NCBI RefSeq assembly: GCF_019175285.1
Contig: NC_056523.1
Location: 186,096,418-186,160,417, forward strand
Length of the DNA: 64,000 bases
Origin: Sceloporus undulatus
Lineage: Eukaryota > Chordata > Lepidosauria > Squamata > Phrynosomatidae
Direction of reading: 5' to 3'
Shown here: piece by piece, positions 32,901-46,000 of the stretch
How positions within the stretch are numbered: position 1 is the stretch's first letter
Layout of the letters: the number at the start of each line of letters is the position of its first letter
Notes under the pieces: model-generated
Database searches by the model: none
Seen by the model: the letters and a program-made list of their open reading frames with translations, nothing else
Told to the model about the DNA's origin: nothing
Translations under genes and position numbers: made by a program

Positions 32901-35558
32901 TAGTAAAGGCACAGTGTGGCTTCCAGGATGCCACATGAAGGGCTGCCAGAGTGAAAACTAGAGAGGACTTCTGTACCTGTAACAGTCATGTAGAAGAGGC
33001 AATTTTGCAGATAATGCTTGTCATGGAACCAGGCAAGAAGCAATGCCTGATGAATTTTTCCTCTTCTACACAACCAGTATAGGTACAGGTGCCCTCTCCA
33101 GTTTTTAGTCTTGCAAACCTATCCCCCAGGAATCGATTTTTTTTCTCCCAAATGTCCTCTAGGAAGCCATTTTCACCACCACCCAAACCTTTTTAGGCCT
33201 TTAAAAAAACAGGTATTGAATAAAAGTTTGTAAAAGGCTTAAAATCATGGAAAAAATTCTCCCTTGGAAGAACTTTGTGGCCAAAACTTATTTTATTTTT
33301 GTAAGGGGACACAATGGGAAATAGGGGCTGCCAGAATGAACACTCTAGAGACTCATGTGCATTTAATGGCTGTGTAAAACCTAGAATTTCAGCAAGTGTT
33401 GCTTGTTACCTGGTTCTATGACAAGCCAAAACTTTCATCTATACCACCATTATAGATGCCTTTCTAGTTTCCAGCCTGGTAATCCTAGGGGGATGTGTGG
33501 GGCCTGCCAAAATCTCCTGGGGGGGCTAATGAAGTCCCATAACTTTCCATGGTTGTCCCCTCCTATAGTAATCAAAATTTCTCATGATGCTGGGGGGAAA
33601 ACGGTATCTTCAACTAAAGACCATTGTGCAGTTTCCCGCAAGATGGCGGTCTCCAACTATGCTGGTATAGAATACCCATCATCCCTGGCCCACATCTGAA
33701 AGGCATGGGACTGGAGAAGCAAATGCCATCTCCATCCCAGAAGCACCTTTGAATTCAGACCGAACAAGAACCCACTCATACATTGGAATAAACCGTAACC
33801 TTATTTTGTGGAAAGGACAGCCCCTCTGTCTAAAGTTAGCCCTTTTGCTTCTTACCTTTCTTTCCAGGGGATGAACTAAAAGCCTAGAGAGAAAGAAAAG
33901 AGATTTTCAGAAAAAATATATATGTGTTATTCCTGCCTAAACTCTAGGACCTAATGCAGGGACCAACATGTTATCTGGGTCTAGGGGACACATCCTCCCC
34001 CAGCCAGCCATTCCTCGCTCCCAGAAACCAAAATTGCATATAGTTAGAAGTCCACTTCCAGTTTTCTTCAAACTCTGCCTATTAGAAGCTTTATTTGTCA
34101 GTTGCTATTCTTTGATGGTTTTACTAGACCATTTGTACATATTCAAGCATATCACTGATAAGGGTTAGATGTGTAGTTTTATTTTGTTTTTTAAGTTCTA
34201 GTTCCCAGGAAAGTGACTCTTGCACCTAGTGTCACATTTGGCTGAGAGGGTTTTTGGGTTTTTTTTTTTTTTTACATTTTATTCACCCATCCTGACCTGT
34301 GTTATGTTATAATATCCCTTTTCATGTATAGCTTGACTTTTTAGCCCCATTCTGATAAACACTGTAACAGGTCAGAGAGAATTTTCAACTTTCCTTGGTT
34401 ACTATCTGCCTGTTTGTTTGGAAAGGAAGCCTATCCTGTAATATGTTATCCAGAAATAATACTGTCCTCTAGAATGGAGCTATTAACCGGTATAGTACTT
34501 TGCAATACTTATTGGGTCCACCCTGTCCTCTGAGTAATTCAGTATTTTCCCCATTCTTCAGACAGAAAAGATGAATAACCAAAAGCTAAAAATGATTGCA
34601 CTACAGAATTGGAACTTGACCCAATGCCAAGTTTTCTAAAGCCAAATACAACTCTCTAGCTAGCCACTGGACCATAATGACTCCCTCCTCTAAGTCAGAA
34701 CATATGGCTACCCAGATGCTGACATCCCCAACCTTGGCTTTGCAGAATAGGGTTGACAGAAAATGCACTCCAAATGACGACAATGATGATACATTAAAAA
34801 AAAATAATCAGTGAGGCTCTGCTCTAAGTGGAGCTAGTCCATAATTTTTGTTCATATTCACTGGCATCTTGTGTTCTTGAGCCTCTGGCAGAAAAACAGA
34901 ACACAAAATATATACCGGGGGTATCAGGTTCCTCAGAAGGGTTTTCCCAAGTCCATTAGAATGAGATGGGGAAGAGGTGACTCTGGAATTGGAATCTGCT
35001 GGAGAGGTGAGGAAAACAGAAGATAAATCAGACCCAAAAGTCAATTAATTGCATCTAGACAGGAACTTTTTAAGCTGTTCAGAAACTGTGCATTGCCTGC
35101 ACTACATTGACTCAGTTTTACCCATAACAGCACAGAGGAAATCTAGATAAGTGGCATCAGACATGTAAAGTCTGAAAGTTTGGGATTTTGTTGTGGATAT
35201 TTTCATTTCTCTTTATCACAAAACAAGATCCTATATTGGCATTAAAAAAGTTTGAAAAAATTCTAGATTCCACTGATAGTTGCTTGGGTCGTGCTACACG
35301 TGAGCTTGATAATGATCATAAAATCAAAATTCTGATATTTGGCCTGTGTTATCATGAGGACTAGAATCTTTTCACCTGCATCCAAATTTATATGCTCCCA
35401 TGTTTAACCTATGTAAAACTAGTTTACTATGGAATTCAAAGAAGTCTGGCAAAAGAAGCTAAAGAAGAGTAGCTTATGTTGGTCCATGGGAACCAAAAAT
35501 GCAGTGGGGCACCCAGACCCTCAGTGCCACCTTCCCTATGTGAAGTAGTTACACTCAC

Positions 35559-35604
<46 letters not shown>

Positions 35605-38600
35605 ACTCACATAACAACAACAACAACAACAACAACATAGAATAATTTAAATCATGATAATCATTATTCTCAGTTTTGCAATATATCAGATAGAACTGCT
35701 TAGAATTTTTGCCCACCAATGATTCCAGTTGTATTCAGTATTCTAGGAATCAGCAATACCGTACTTCATCAGATAATGTGACAAGTTCCAAGTACGGTAA
35801 TGTCACTTTCTACCATTCTGCAGTTTTGATTCTACCTACCTTAAAGTTTGACATAACAACAACAACAAAATAGAATTATATGAGTTCCGAAAACACACAC
35901 ACATGAAACCAGCTATTTTTATAAAAGGACACCTGTGTTGATACCTGGCACAGATGAATTTACTTGGGTGTATTCACAGGCTATGCTGGAAGGTGGGCGT
36001 CGTATGGGACTCCCTGGCAGGGAGTGGCTGGCTTGGATTCCCACAAAGGCACTGGGGTCAACTGTTAGGGTGCTGTCAACCACATTACTATTCCGTGGCT
36101 TCACAGCAGTATATAGGGGTCCCTCTCCATCAAGTTTGGCCTCACTGGTAGAAGAACTGGGAGATATTCCAGCTCCGCTTCGCCGAACTTTGTTCACAAC
36201 AGCATACGTATCACCCATGCCTCTGATGAGCTTTGGCGGTAGTTCTGGAAGTGTTATAGGGGTTGATTCAGCTGGCACTGAGATGCTCCTAGACGAAAGA
36301 AAATACAGTAAAATGAAATGTCTTCCTAGCATGATGGCACCTGTCTATTGGGATTTTAGGAATGTATATATTTGGAGGACAATATTTTCCCATTGGGGTA
36401 GAATTCAGAGATATGGCTGTGTCAGTTTGGAATATCACTATGCAAAGGGATATTGAACCTTTGAGACTAACAGAGTGAAAGATGTTGTAGCATAAGTAGA
36501 TTAGGGGGCTGTGCAGACAGGTGGCTAAATGCCGTCCATTTTTGCCCCAGAAGGAGGCCGTGGCAGCCAAACGCTGCACCCTCCAGAGGGACCAAAAAGA
36601 ACCTGCTTCTGGGTGGGTTATTTTTGCGTCCTGGAAGGATTACCATATGTTGGGATATAGCAACTTCGCATGCTGAGACCTTCTAGTAATGCATGTCTAT
36701 GGTAGTTTATTGTTTACTCACAGCCCCTCCTCCATTTCCTGTTTACCCATGAGCACACCTTGCCTGTTGTCCCTGAGAGAAGGAGCCACCATTATCTCTC
36801 TCCTGCCCTCTCCTTGCTCAGGAGAAGATGCCTTCCTTGCATGCTGACAAGAAACTTTTCTAAGATGTATGTAACCTACTTTTTCTTACCTTATTTTTTC
36901 TGCAACATGAAGTTAGACCTGTGTGTTACTTCATACTACATATTTTTTGTAAGTAAACTTGTTTTATTATTCACTTTAACCTTCATTTTTATGTTGGGGT
37001 CCATATTCTCTTTGAAATATAGCTTAATTTGTTCTCTAATTTGTTTTTGAATTTTCTCCTCCTTTAACAAATTCTCGTTTAGTCTCCAGGTCAGATCCTT
37101 CTTGCATTGTTTTATTTCTAATACTATTTGGTTGTGGTCCGACAATTTGTTCACTTTTATTCTCACATCTCTAATTTCATTAATAAAGTTTTTTGTGATG
37201 AAGAACATGTCAATTCTTGAGGCCGAATTGTGGGGGGCTGAATAAAATGTAAAATCCTTCACATTTTGAAATTTATATCTCCATGGGTCGATAAGTGAGT
37301 AGTATTCTTGTAACTCAAAAAATTTAGTAGGCAGTTTCCCCTGCCGAATTTGAATTTTCTTCTTTGATTGTCTGTCAATATTGGGGTCTACTACTCCATT
37401 CCAATCTCCCATATAAATCTGCTGATCAAAGTCGTGTTTCTGTAATTCTTTTAAAAGCTTCTTATAGAAATTGCCTTTATTCTGTAACGGGCCATATATC
37501 CCCACAATCAAAGTTTTCTTTCCATTTATTTCAATCTCAATTCCAATATATCTCCCATTTGCATCATTAAATATTTCCTTAGCTGCAATTGTATTTTTAA
37601 CATAGATGGCCACTCCATTTTTCTTTTTCTTTCCTGAACTTATAAATGCTTGGCCCAATTTTGGATTCCTTATATATTTGGTGTCCTTTAGTCTTATTCT
37701 AGTCTCTTGTATACTTACTATTTCCACTCTCTCTTTCTCTAATTCATGAAAAATTTTCTTCCTCTTATATACAGAGTTCATTCCCTTCACGTTCCATGAA
37801 AGGAATTTCATCTTTTTTCTTTTTACTTAATCTCATAGTACCTACTAGACAAACAGTAACGGAAAAGGGGAAATTTATTGAATGGTGTTGTAAGGAAAGA
37901 TGATTTAGATCGAGGAATGAAATAAGAAAGTTATAGCTGTATAGATATAGAAAGAAGAACTTTAAAGCCGATTGAAGGGATCTGAAACCGGAAGACTCCC
38001 TCTATTTGTATGGTTAGATTTGTTGTTTTGTTTGTTGATAATTATTTATCTATTTTTGTTTATCTGTTTTTTTTGTTTTTTTAGAAGCTTATGAATGTGT
38101 TGTATTATTTATGACATCCTTTTTTTGTTTTCTTTTTTCTTTTATGTTATGTGTCTAGTTAAAATGAATGTATATATATGTATGTAAAGAGTACTGTATT
38201 TTTAAAGTAATAAAAAAAAATTATTCACTTTAACCAAGTGACTGTGTTTTATTGGGGACACGTGGGACTGGGAGATATAGTGGACCTAGTTTCCTGCTCA
38301 CTCATATTCCTCTGTGTTTGCTCTGCTAGAGAGATTAAACAATCTCTTCCACTTCCAGAGTTTCTAGCAATTCTCAAGAAAGTGATAATTCCAACACTAT
38401 AGGCGCGTTCACATGCCATGATGATGCCCCTTGTGCAGAGTGCTGTTTGGGCACTGTGCATGACAAGTGTCATCGTGGCACGTGCCTGGGTGGCGTGGTG
38501 AGCACTCAGAGCGTCTGGACGCTCAGCCCTCACCACGCCTACAGGCCAGCACAAAGTGCTGGTCTGTGGAGCCCCTAGGTCTGCAAAAGCTTGTGCTACA

Positions 38601-41600
38601 ACATCTTTCACTCAGTTAGTTTCAAAGGTGCTGCAAGATCCTGGCTTTTGGATCTTAGCATTACCATTGGATAGGTCCATTGAGGACAGACAGTAGTAAA
38701 AATGTCTTTAAAGAGAGGCTAAGTTGCTGGCATGGTGTAGTGGTCTGAGTGTTGTACTAGGACACTGGGAGACCAGAGTTCAATTTCCTGTTTGGCATGG
38801 AATCGTACTTGGTGACACTGGTCAAGTTGCATTCTTTAGTCTCAGGGGAAGGGCAGGACAAATCCCCTCTGAACAAATTCTTTCAAGAAGTCCTAGTGAT
38901 ATATTTGCCTTAGGGTTGCCATAAGTCTCAAATGACTTGAAGGCACACAACAACAACATCAACAAATAGTTTGAAAATCTCAGTTTAAAAAGGTTTGTCT
39001 TCAGGAGGAGCTTGAAGGACAACAGCAAAGAACCGGTCCTTTTGTCCATCCACTTCACAAAGTGTTTCCTCCTCCACGCTCCCCATTTCAAATAATTTAT
39101 TTCAAGTGCCCTCCTAAAATTCCCAAGCCTGAGCACTTTGATTTAGAGGAGGCCATACCACAGAACATCCAGGCCAGAAAGAACTCTTCTCCACTTAACT
39201 GCAATTTCTCTTTCCCTAGAACTCCTATATTATAGTTCTTTCTTACTTCTTATTTACTGTTTTCAAGTTCATCATTCTTTGCATAATAGATCAAAGATGA
39301 GCTATAACTCCATGTAAATATTCAGAAGTTAAAATGAGACATGAAGGATAACTATTTAATGAGCATTAAGTCAACAATCACTGATAAACAATTATTAAAA
39401 TATAAAAATATATAAACAGCACTCAGATACACACAGGCACATTTTACACGGTTACGAAGGCTTCTGATAGCCTTTTAAACCTGGCCCAAATTTACATAGT
39501 TTACATCGTGGCATTCCAGTGAAGTGCCACCACAGAAAAGGCTCTGCTTTCATTGTAGAGACTAGCTGGTCCCAAAACTCAGTCCCTATGCCATCTTTAC
39601 CGGAGGATGGTGCTTCGTTTGAGCAGGGGTGCTGTCGGGCGTCGGAGAGAGAGGGCGTCGTCATAGAGGGGAAGATGGTTCTGTGAAGAAGAAGAAAAGA
39701 AAAGGGAAGTGAAAGACGATATTTTAGGCCAGTACAGATGTTAGAACTTCCTGAAGCAGGAAGTTTGCCTTAAGCATCATTTCGCATTAACCCTGTACGT
39801 GCTAGAGAGGAGGGGAGAAAGAAGGAGAACCTTAAGTCATAACTCTTGAGTGCCCATTCATTCTTAAAACTGCTCTTTATTCTTTCATTCCCCTTGGAAC
39901 ACCTGACAGCAGCCCAACTGCATGTTTCTGAACTGATGAACATATCTGGGTTTCACCATAATGACTGCGCTACAACACTGTCCTACCTGCCAAACCAGAT
40001 GGAAGCGGGATTTTCCTATTCCTCTGGTAAGCTCCCCCCTGCTTCAGATTTTACCTGTGAGTTTCCTGTCAAGTGATGATATTGCGCCTGTGTGTCAAAA
40101 AAACCACACAAAACTATCCTCCCTGCACACAGGAAACAAAGTAGTTTGTTCCCTGATGCTATATGTATCTGTTGTCTTTCCGTCCATCCAGACATGGAGG
40201 AATGTTCATTCCCATGAGTCCCCAACTGGACTTTCAATGGATATAGTAGTTCATGCGCACAGATTTATCACATTTGCTATTTGTGAGATATCCACGCTTT
40301 AGAGAAGTGACTCATTTGTTTTCACACAGGTAGAGCTTATGAATTTCAGGGAGCATCCTGCTCCTCCTTCCCTTATAATTTAAGCATTGGGACAGGGCCT
40401 TTATTATAACTGCTCCTTAGTTTATGGTTTTGGTTTTTTTTAACCCAGCTCAAGCCTTTGAGAAATGACTTAGAAATGCTGTAGATCAGGGCTAGAGACA
40501 CTGTGGACCTTCAGATGTTACAAGAGCAACCAAGCATCTCACTTTACAGGATAAAATTGTCTGTCTGAAGGTCAGTTACAGAACAGTCCTGTTTGATGAA
40601 TGGTCCAATCCAGCTTAAAGTTTAAAAACCCTAAGATGATGAAAGAGGTTTTCCATTATCACTTTGCACATGGACAGGAGCAGACTCAGGAAGCCAAGAG
40701 GTCAGTGGTTAACATATTCCTCACTATGGTGAACCATATTGGGCTTCTAATTTATGGTAAACTTTATCATATTTCTGACTCTGCTTTATACATATGCAGT
40801 GGAAACTTGATGCAGATTTGTGTCTTCTTTTGCCTTTTATTTTGGTGATACATAAATGGCTATTCTGTTCTGGACTCCGTTTCCATCACACCCGGCTATC
40901 TTGGCCAATAATGTGGGGTGAAGGGAGTGCTTCAACATCTGGAGGGCTATAGATTCTCACACCTGTTTTCAGTTAATAAAATTGCTGGTAGTGTCCATAT
41001 CAGTGGGTCAGTAAATCCCCTCTGGGTTTTATTGACCCAATGAGTCAATAAATCCCCCCCATGGCAACTTTAAAAGAGCTATTCTAAGTACTGTATTGAA
41101 CTTATTTTGGGATTAGGTATAGCATCACAAACAGCTCCTTTAATGTTGGAACCAATTCTGAATTGAATTTGTTTTGTTTTGTTTTTTTAACAAAAACATG
41201 ACAACAAACAAAATACTAAAACAACAACAAATAAAAACATCAGAGGGAAGAAACCCTCAGATGTGGTTATTTCATTGAAAAAGCAGAAATTAAACCGTAA
41301 CTCAAAGTACTGCCCTAGGAATTATAGACAAAACACATGTTCAGGGATCCTGGAAGACATCTTCCCATAAAAATTTAGATGAGATTGATAGATGAGATGA
41401 GTCCCACTGGATTTATTCAATAAGCGGATGCCAAATCATGTGGAAAGTCAACCCACAGTGTAAGTCTCTTGCTCTAGTACAGTGGTTCCCCACCTTCCTA
41501 ATGCCGCAACCCTTTAATACAGTTCCTCATGTTGTGGTGACCCAAACCCATGAAATTATTTTCGTTGCTACTTCATAACTGTAATTAAATAGATGTTTTC

Positions 41601-43041
41601 CAACGGTCTTAGGCGACCCCCATGAAAGGATCATTTGACCCTCAAAGGGGTCCCGACCTACAGGTAGGGAACCACTGCTCTAGTATTACTGTCTGCAATT
41701 TTCTCCATTAACTACAGGTCCCAAGGTCTAGTCCACCATCCTGCAATGGTCAGCTTTCCAGTTTTCAAGTTTTTAGCTATATCGAGCCTAGTAACAGCCA
41801 ATAGGAAACAAATACGTTCTTTGTGTTGCAGGACATTATTTTCATCCAAAACAAAAAAGAAAAGGAGCAGGAGTGGTGATGATTGTATGCTTTGTTTAGT
41901 GATCTTGGAGATCAGCTGCAAAATTTCTTTCCAGTATTCATGCACTGAGGGACAATCCAACCACATATGTATAAAAGTTCCCCTACCATTACCAACTTCT
42001 CCAACAATTTGGATTGGTGTTGGCAGATGTATGAGCCAGTTTCACCAGGGACTAGCTTAATAGTATTCTACCAAACTGGATTAAGTTTTAAATGGAAGGT
42101 GACTCCACATACTTTCCCAGATCCTACTGTCGATTGAAAGGGAATATTCCGCTTCCCACCCTGCCTTATGAAGAGTCAACATCCCAAATGTTTCTTCTGT
42201 CAGACAGTTGTATATGAGTGCTTTTATAACAGATACCCAGAGAAATGCACATGTTATCCAAAAAAGAACCCGGGCCAGTTTCTTTAAAAATAATTGTATC
42301 TGTATTATTTGATACCAGTTCTGATGGCTGGGGCACATGATGACAACAACAAATTTTAATTGAGGTTTTGAAATGATGTTTTAAATATGTTTAACTATCT
42401 GTCAATAGTTTCTTGTAGCTCATAATGAAAGGCTCTGCTTCCCCCCTGCCCTCAAACACAATGCACACTTTAGCACCTTATGTCCTTTACCTTGTTCCCC
42501 AGAGGTTTGGTTAATTTACATGTTTTCAGTCATAATTTATGCAAAGATTTACATTCACTGATATAAACTGATACTTGCATTTTTTTTAATGTCACCACTG
42601 ACCTCACTAATGACTTATGTTCTCTGCATTTTGTGCAAATAAGAATTTGCACTTGCATGAGCACAGACTTAATTCTCTCTCTAAAGTGGTCTAATGTAAT
42701 CAATGCTTGATAGAACCCAGCCATGAGGAAATAGTATAGCCTTCATAATAACTGTAAGGATGGCTTCACAAATAAGGATTATCTCTTCCCTTGCTTTTTA
42801 TGTTAATGTCTGGTTGTCTACCATTATGGTTTGGTTTTGTAATGCAAATGAGCCCACTGGCCAATTCAGGTTGTATATTTGCTAGACAAACTAACTAGAG
42901 CAGTTCTAAGCCTCTGCAAAAAAACAAACTTAAAGTAGCATACAGAGAGTTTCTGCTATTTCCATTGGGGTTTTCCCCCTCAAGGCTGCTTGAAGCCATC
43001 TTGCTGCCTGAGACACAGCAGGAATTAACACACACACACAA

Positions 43042-43074
<33 letters not shown>

Positions 43075-46000
43075 AAGGTGAACAATGTGGTTCCACATGG
43101 CATTCAATGTTTGAAATTCCTGTTTTAACTGTTGCAAAAATGGATTCTAGGACTGCCTTTAGATTGCTTTTAGGAGTTTTTAAAGAGTATTTTACTGTGT
43201 TCTTAAAATGTGAAGTTGAAGGCTTTCATGGCCAGCATCCATAGTTTTTTGTGGGTTTTTTTGGCTATGAGGCTGTGTTCTAGAAGAATTTATTCCTGAC
43301 GTTTTGCCAGCAGCTGTGGCTGGCATCTTCAGAATAAACTCTTCCTCATAAACACAGCCCCATAGCCCAAAAAACCCACAAAAAACTATGTTCTTAAAAT
43401 GTCTTTTTAAATTTTGTACTGTTTTAATTAGTTTTTATTTGTTCGCTACCTCATGAGCCCTTGTGAGCTGGGAGGTGAAACAGAACAATAAATAAATAAA
43501 TAAATAAAATCCAAAGCCAACAATATTTCAACATCCGTGACAGCAATCTTATAAGCAACCCTCCCCATCCCCAGCAGTAAAAAACATGACAGTAGGAAAG
43601 TACAGTGGGTCCTTGGTATCTCCTGGGATTCAGTTCTAGAATTCACCATGGATACCAAAATCCGTGGATGTCTAAGTTTCCTTATATACAATGGTGTAGT
43701 AAAATGGTATCCCTTATATAAAATAGCAAAATCAAGATTTCTTTTTGAACTTCCAAGTATCCCCAGCCATCATGGCTAGGAACCATCCAGGCTAGGAGAT
43801 TAAAAAATAATTTGGAATAAGGTTTCCAACTCTGCTTAGCCCTTTCTGTATTCACTACACAGTATTGCAGGGGTAGGCAACCTTTTTGAGCCGGGGGCCA
43901 GGTTGCTGTCCCTCAGACAACTGGGGGGCCGAAGCCAAAAAATAAATAATTAAACAATATAGGACATTTTCAAATGTAGGACACGTTTTTTAAAAATGGA
44001 GGACATGTGAAAAAATTGATGCTTTTTAAAAAAAAGATAATATAAATGCATGTTTGTTAGGCATGATCAAAGTGGAGAACATTTGGGCCTCAGAAGCTGG
44101 CTGATATCAATATCACCATCATCACCATCACTATCATCGTTAAAACAAAGCAGACCTGTAGAAATGAAATGGAAATCCTCCTCTTCCTCTTCTTCTTCAT
44201 CCTCCTCCTCCTCCTGCTCCTTCCTTCCTCCTCCTTTCTTCCTCCCTCCCTCCTCCTCCCTTCCTTCTCCTCCCTCCTTCCTTCCTTCCTCCCTCCTCCT
44301 CCTGCTCCTCTTCCTCTCCCCCCACCCCCTTTCTTCCCTGCCCACGGCTGTCTGGCAGCCGCAGGAAGCGAGGGAAGGAGGAGGAGGACCCCTGCCCCCT
44401 TCCTGCCCTGCCCGCCCCGCCCACCCGCGGAAGGGACCAGGCAGGGCCAAGGAGCCTTGCTGAAGCGAGGCTCCTTGGCCCTCCCTGTCCGCCGGCTGAG
44501 GGCCGCTCGCGCAAGAGGCCAAAGGCCCCACACGAGAGACCCGGTCCTGCCGCCGATTGCCACCGGTGCAGGGCCTTTGGCAATCGGCGGCAGGACCAGG
44601 CTTGGGCCAGTCCAAAGGCCTCGCCGGGCCAGATGTGGCCCGTGGGCCAGGGGTTGCCGACCCCTGCAGTATTGTTTTCAGTATCTGGTCCCTTCAATAA
44701 GGAAAAGGACTAATTTTTGTGATGCGTGCTTTAGCCATCTACCTGCTCCGCTTACAATCATAGAGTTGGAAAGGAACACAAGGCCCATTCAATCCATCCT
44801 CCTACCACTGCAGGAATACAAAACTAAAGCATGCCTGAGAAATGGCCATCCATTCTCTGTTTAAAGATCCCCAGTGAAGGAGATCCACCACCTTGTGAGG
44901 CAGTTCATTCCACGTTTGAATAGTTCTTACCATTGGGACGAATCTCATTTTCATTAGATGGAATCTCATTTTTAAATTTTAATCCACTGATGTCCTAGTC
45001 TTTTGAGCAGCAGGAAACAAGCTTGCTTCCTCTTCTACATGAATTGTGCAACTGTACATATCCTACTAAAGTTACCAAACCTCAGACTTAATGGTAGTCA
45101 GTTTGTAAGTCATTGACAGAATTAACTTAAAACATCCTAGACCCATACCAGCCATATCAAGCAGGCTGTAATTTGAGATCAACTGCAAAAGCCAAGTTGA
45201 TAAATGTCAATTGACAAAGGATGTATTGAGATGGATAACATCAAGATGTTCAGGGCCGAAAGTAATACTACATTGCACATACAATTTTCCCTTGATGTAC
45301 TTTGTTGATGCACAAGGGCAAAAGGTCAGAGATAATTTTAAAACTCCTTACAGCGAACTTTTATCTGAATGCATAATGCTGAATTTTTAAAGCCATGAAC
45401 AAGTTATGAATTACGATGGGGTCAGCTGGCTCATCAAAGCCAGACCACAGTAGAAATACAGTTAAATGTTTCACAGGAAAAGTTTCCATATCTCAAGCCA
45501 TGGTTATACTCCTCAGTGTAATGCTGTGATAATTTCTTTTTTCAAATGATAAAAGAACACCACCAGAAGATGGATCTGATGAACCAAGCTAAAAAAAGAC
45601 AAAAAGGCAAAGCCTGGAGCAACTAATTATCAGCTAGCTCTATCCTCCCTGCCTAGTTGTGAAGCTTGGTCCCTAAGAAAGAGAACTGATTAATATGTTG
45701 TGTCTGTCTCTTCAAAGGGCACCCTCTGGACCAGTTTTTAATCTTGCTTCCCTCCCTTCCCAGGATGTCCCTTCAAAGCTTCCAGCAGGTGACATCTTTG
45801 TGTGGAGCTGTCGATTCTTGTCAAATGTGATATAGGGACAACAAAGTAGGACTGTCACAGTGGGCAGCCACGTGAATGATAACCCGCTGTGCATTTAGGG
45901 AAGAAATGAGTCTATAAAGAGTGGGAGGGGGATTTCTTCAAAGTGGAGAGAAGCACAAGGAGTGATGCAGGAGGATGTGTGTGCGTGTGCGACATACACA

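Noticed and set aside
34808-34916. Extension of PTPN18 exon 34916-34998 to a stop at the left (alternative last exon)
   Set aside because: The GTATAT donor at 34915 keeps phase with the next exons and the conserved C-terminal motif. The read-through tail has no similarity to the family.
36447-38655. Inverted repeat of the tttgagactaac word, read as ends of one transposon
   Set aside because: The enclosed part contains a separate L1 with its own target duplication, and the same word occurs alone elsewhere (62138), so these are independent copies.
44067-44864. Several long overlapping frames on both strands
   Set aside because: All cross the CTCC-rich part of hAT copy 4. Low-complexity sequence opens every frame.
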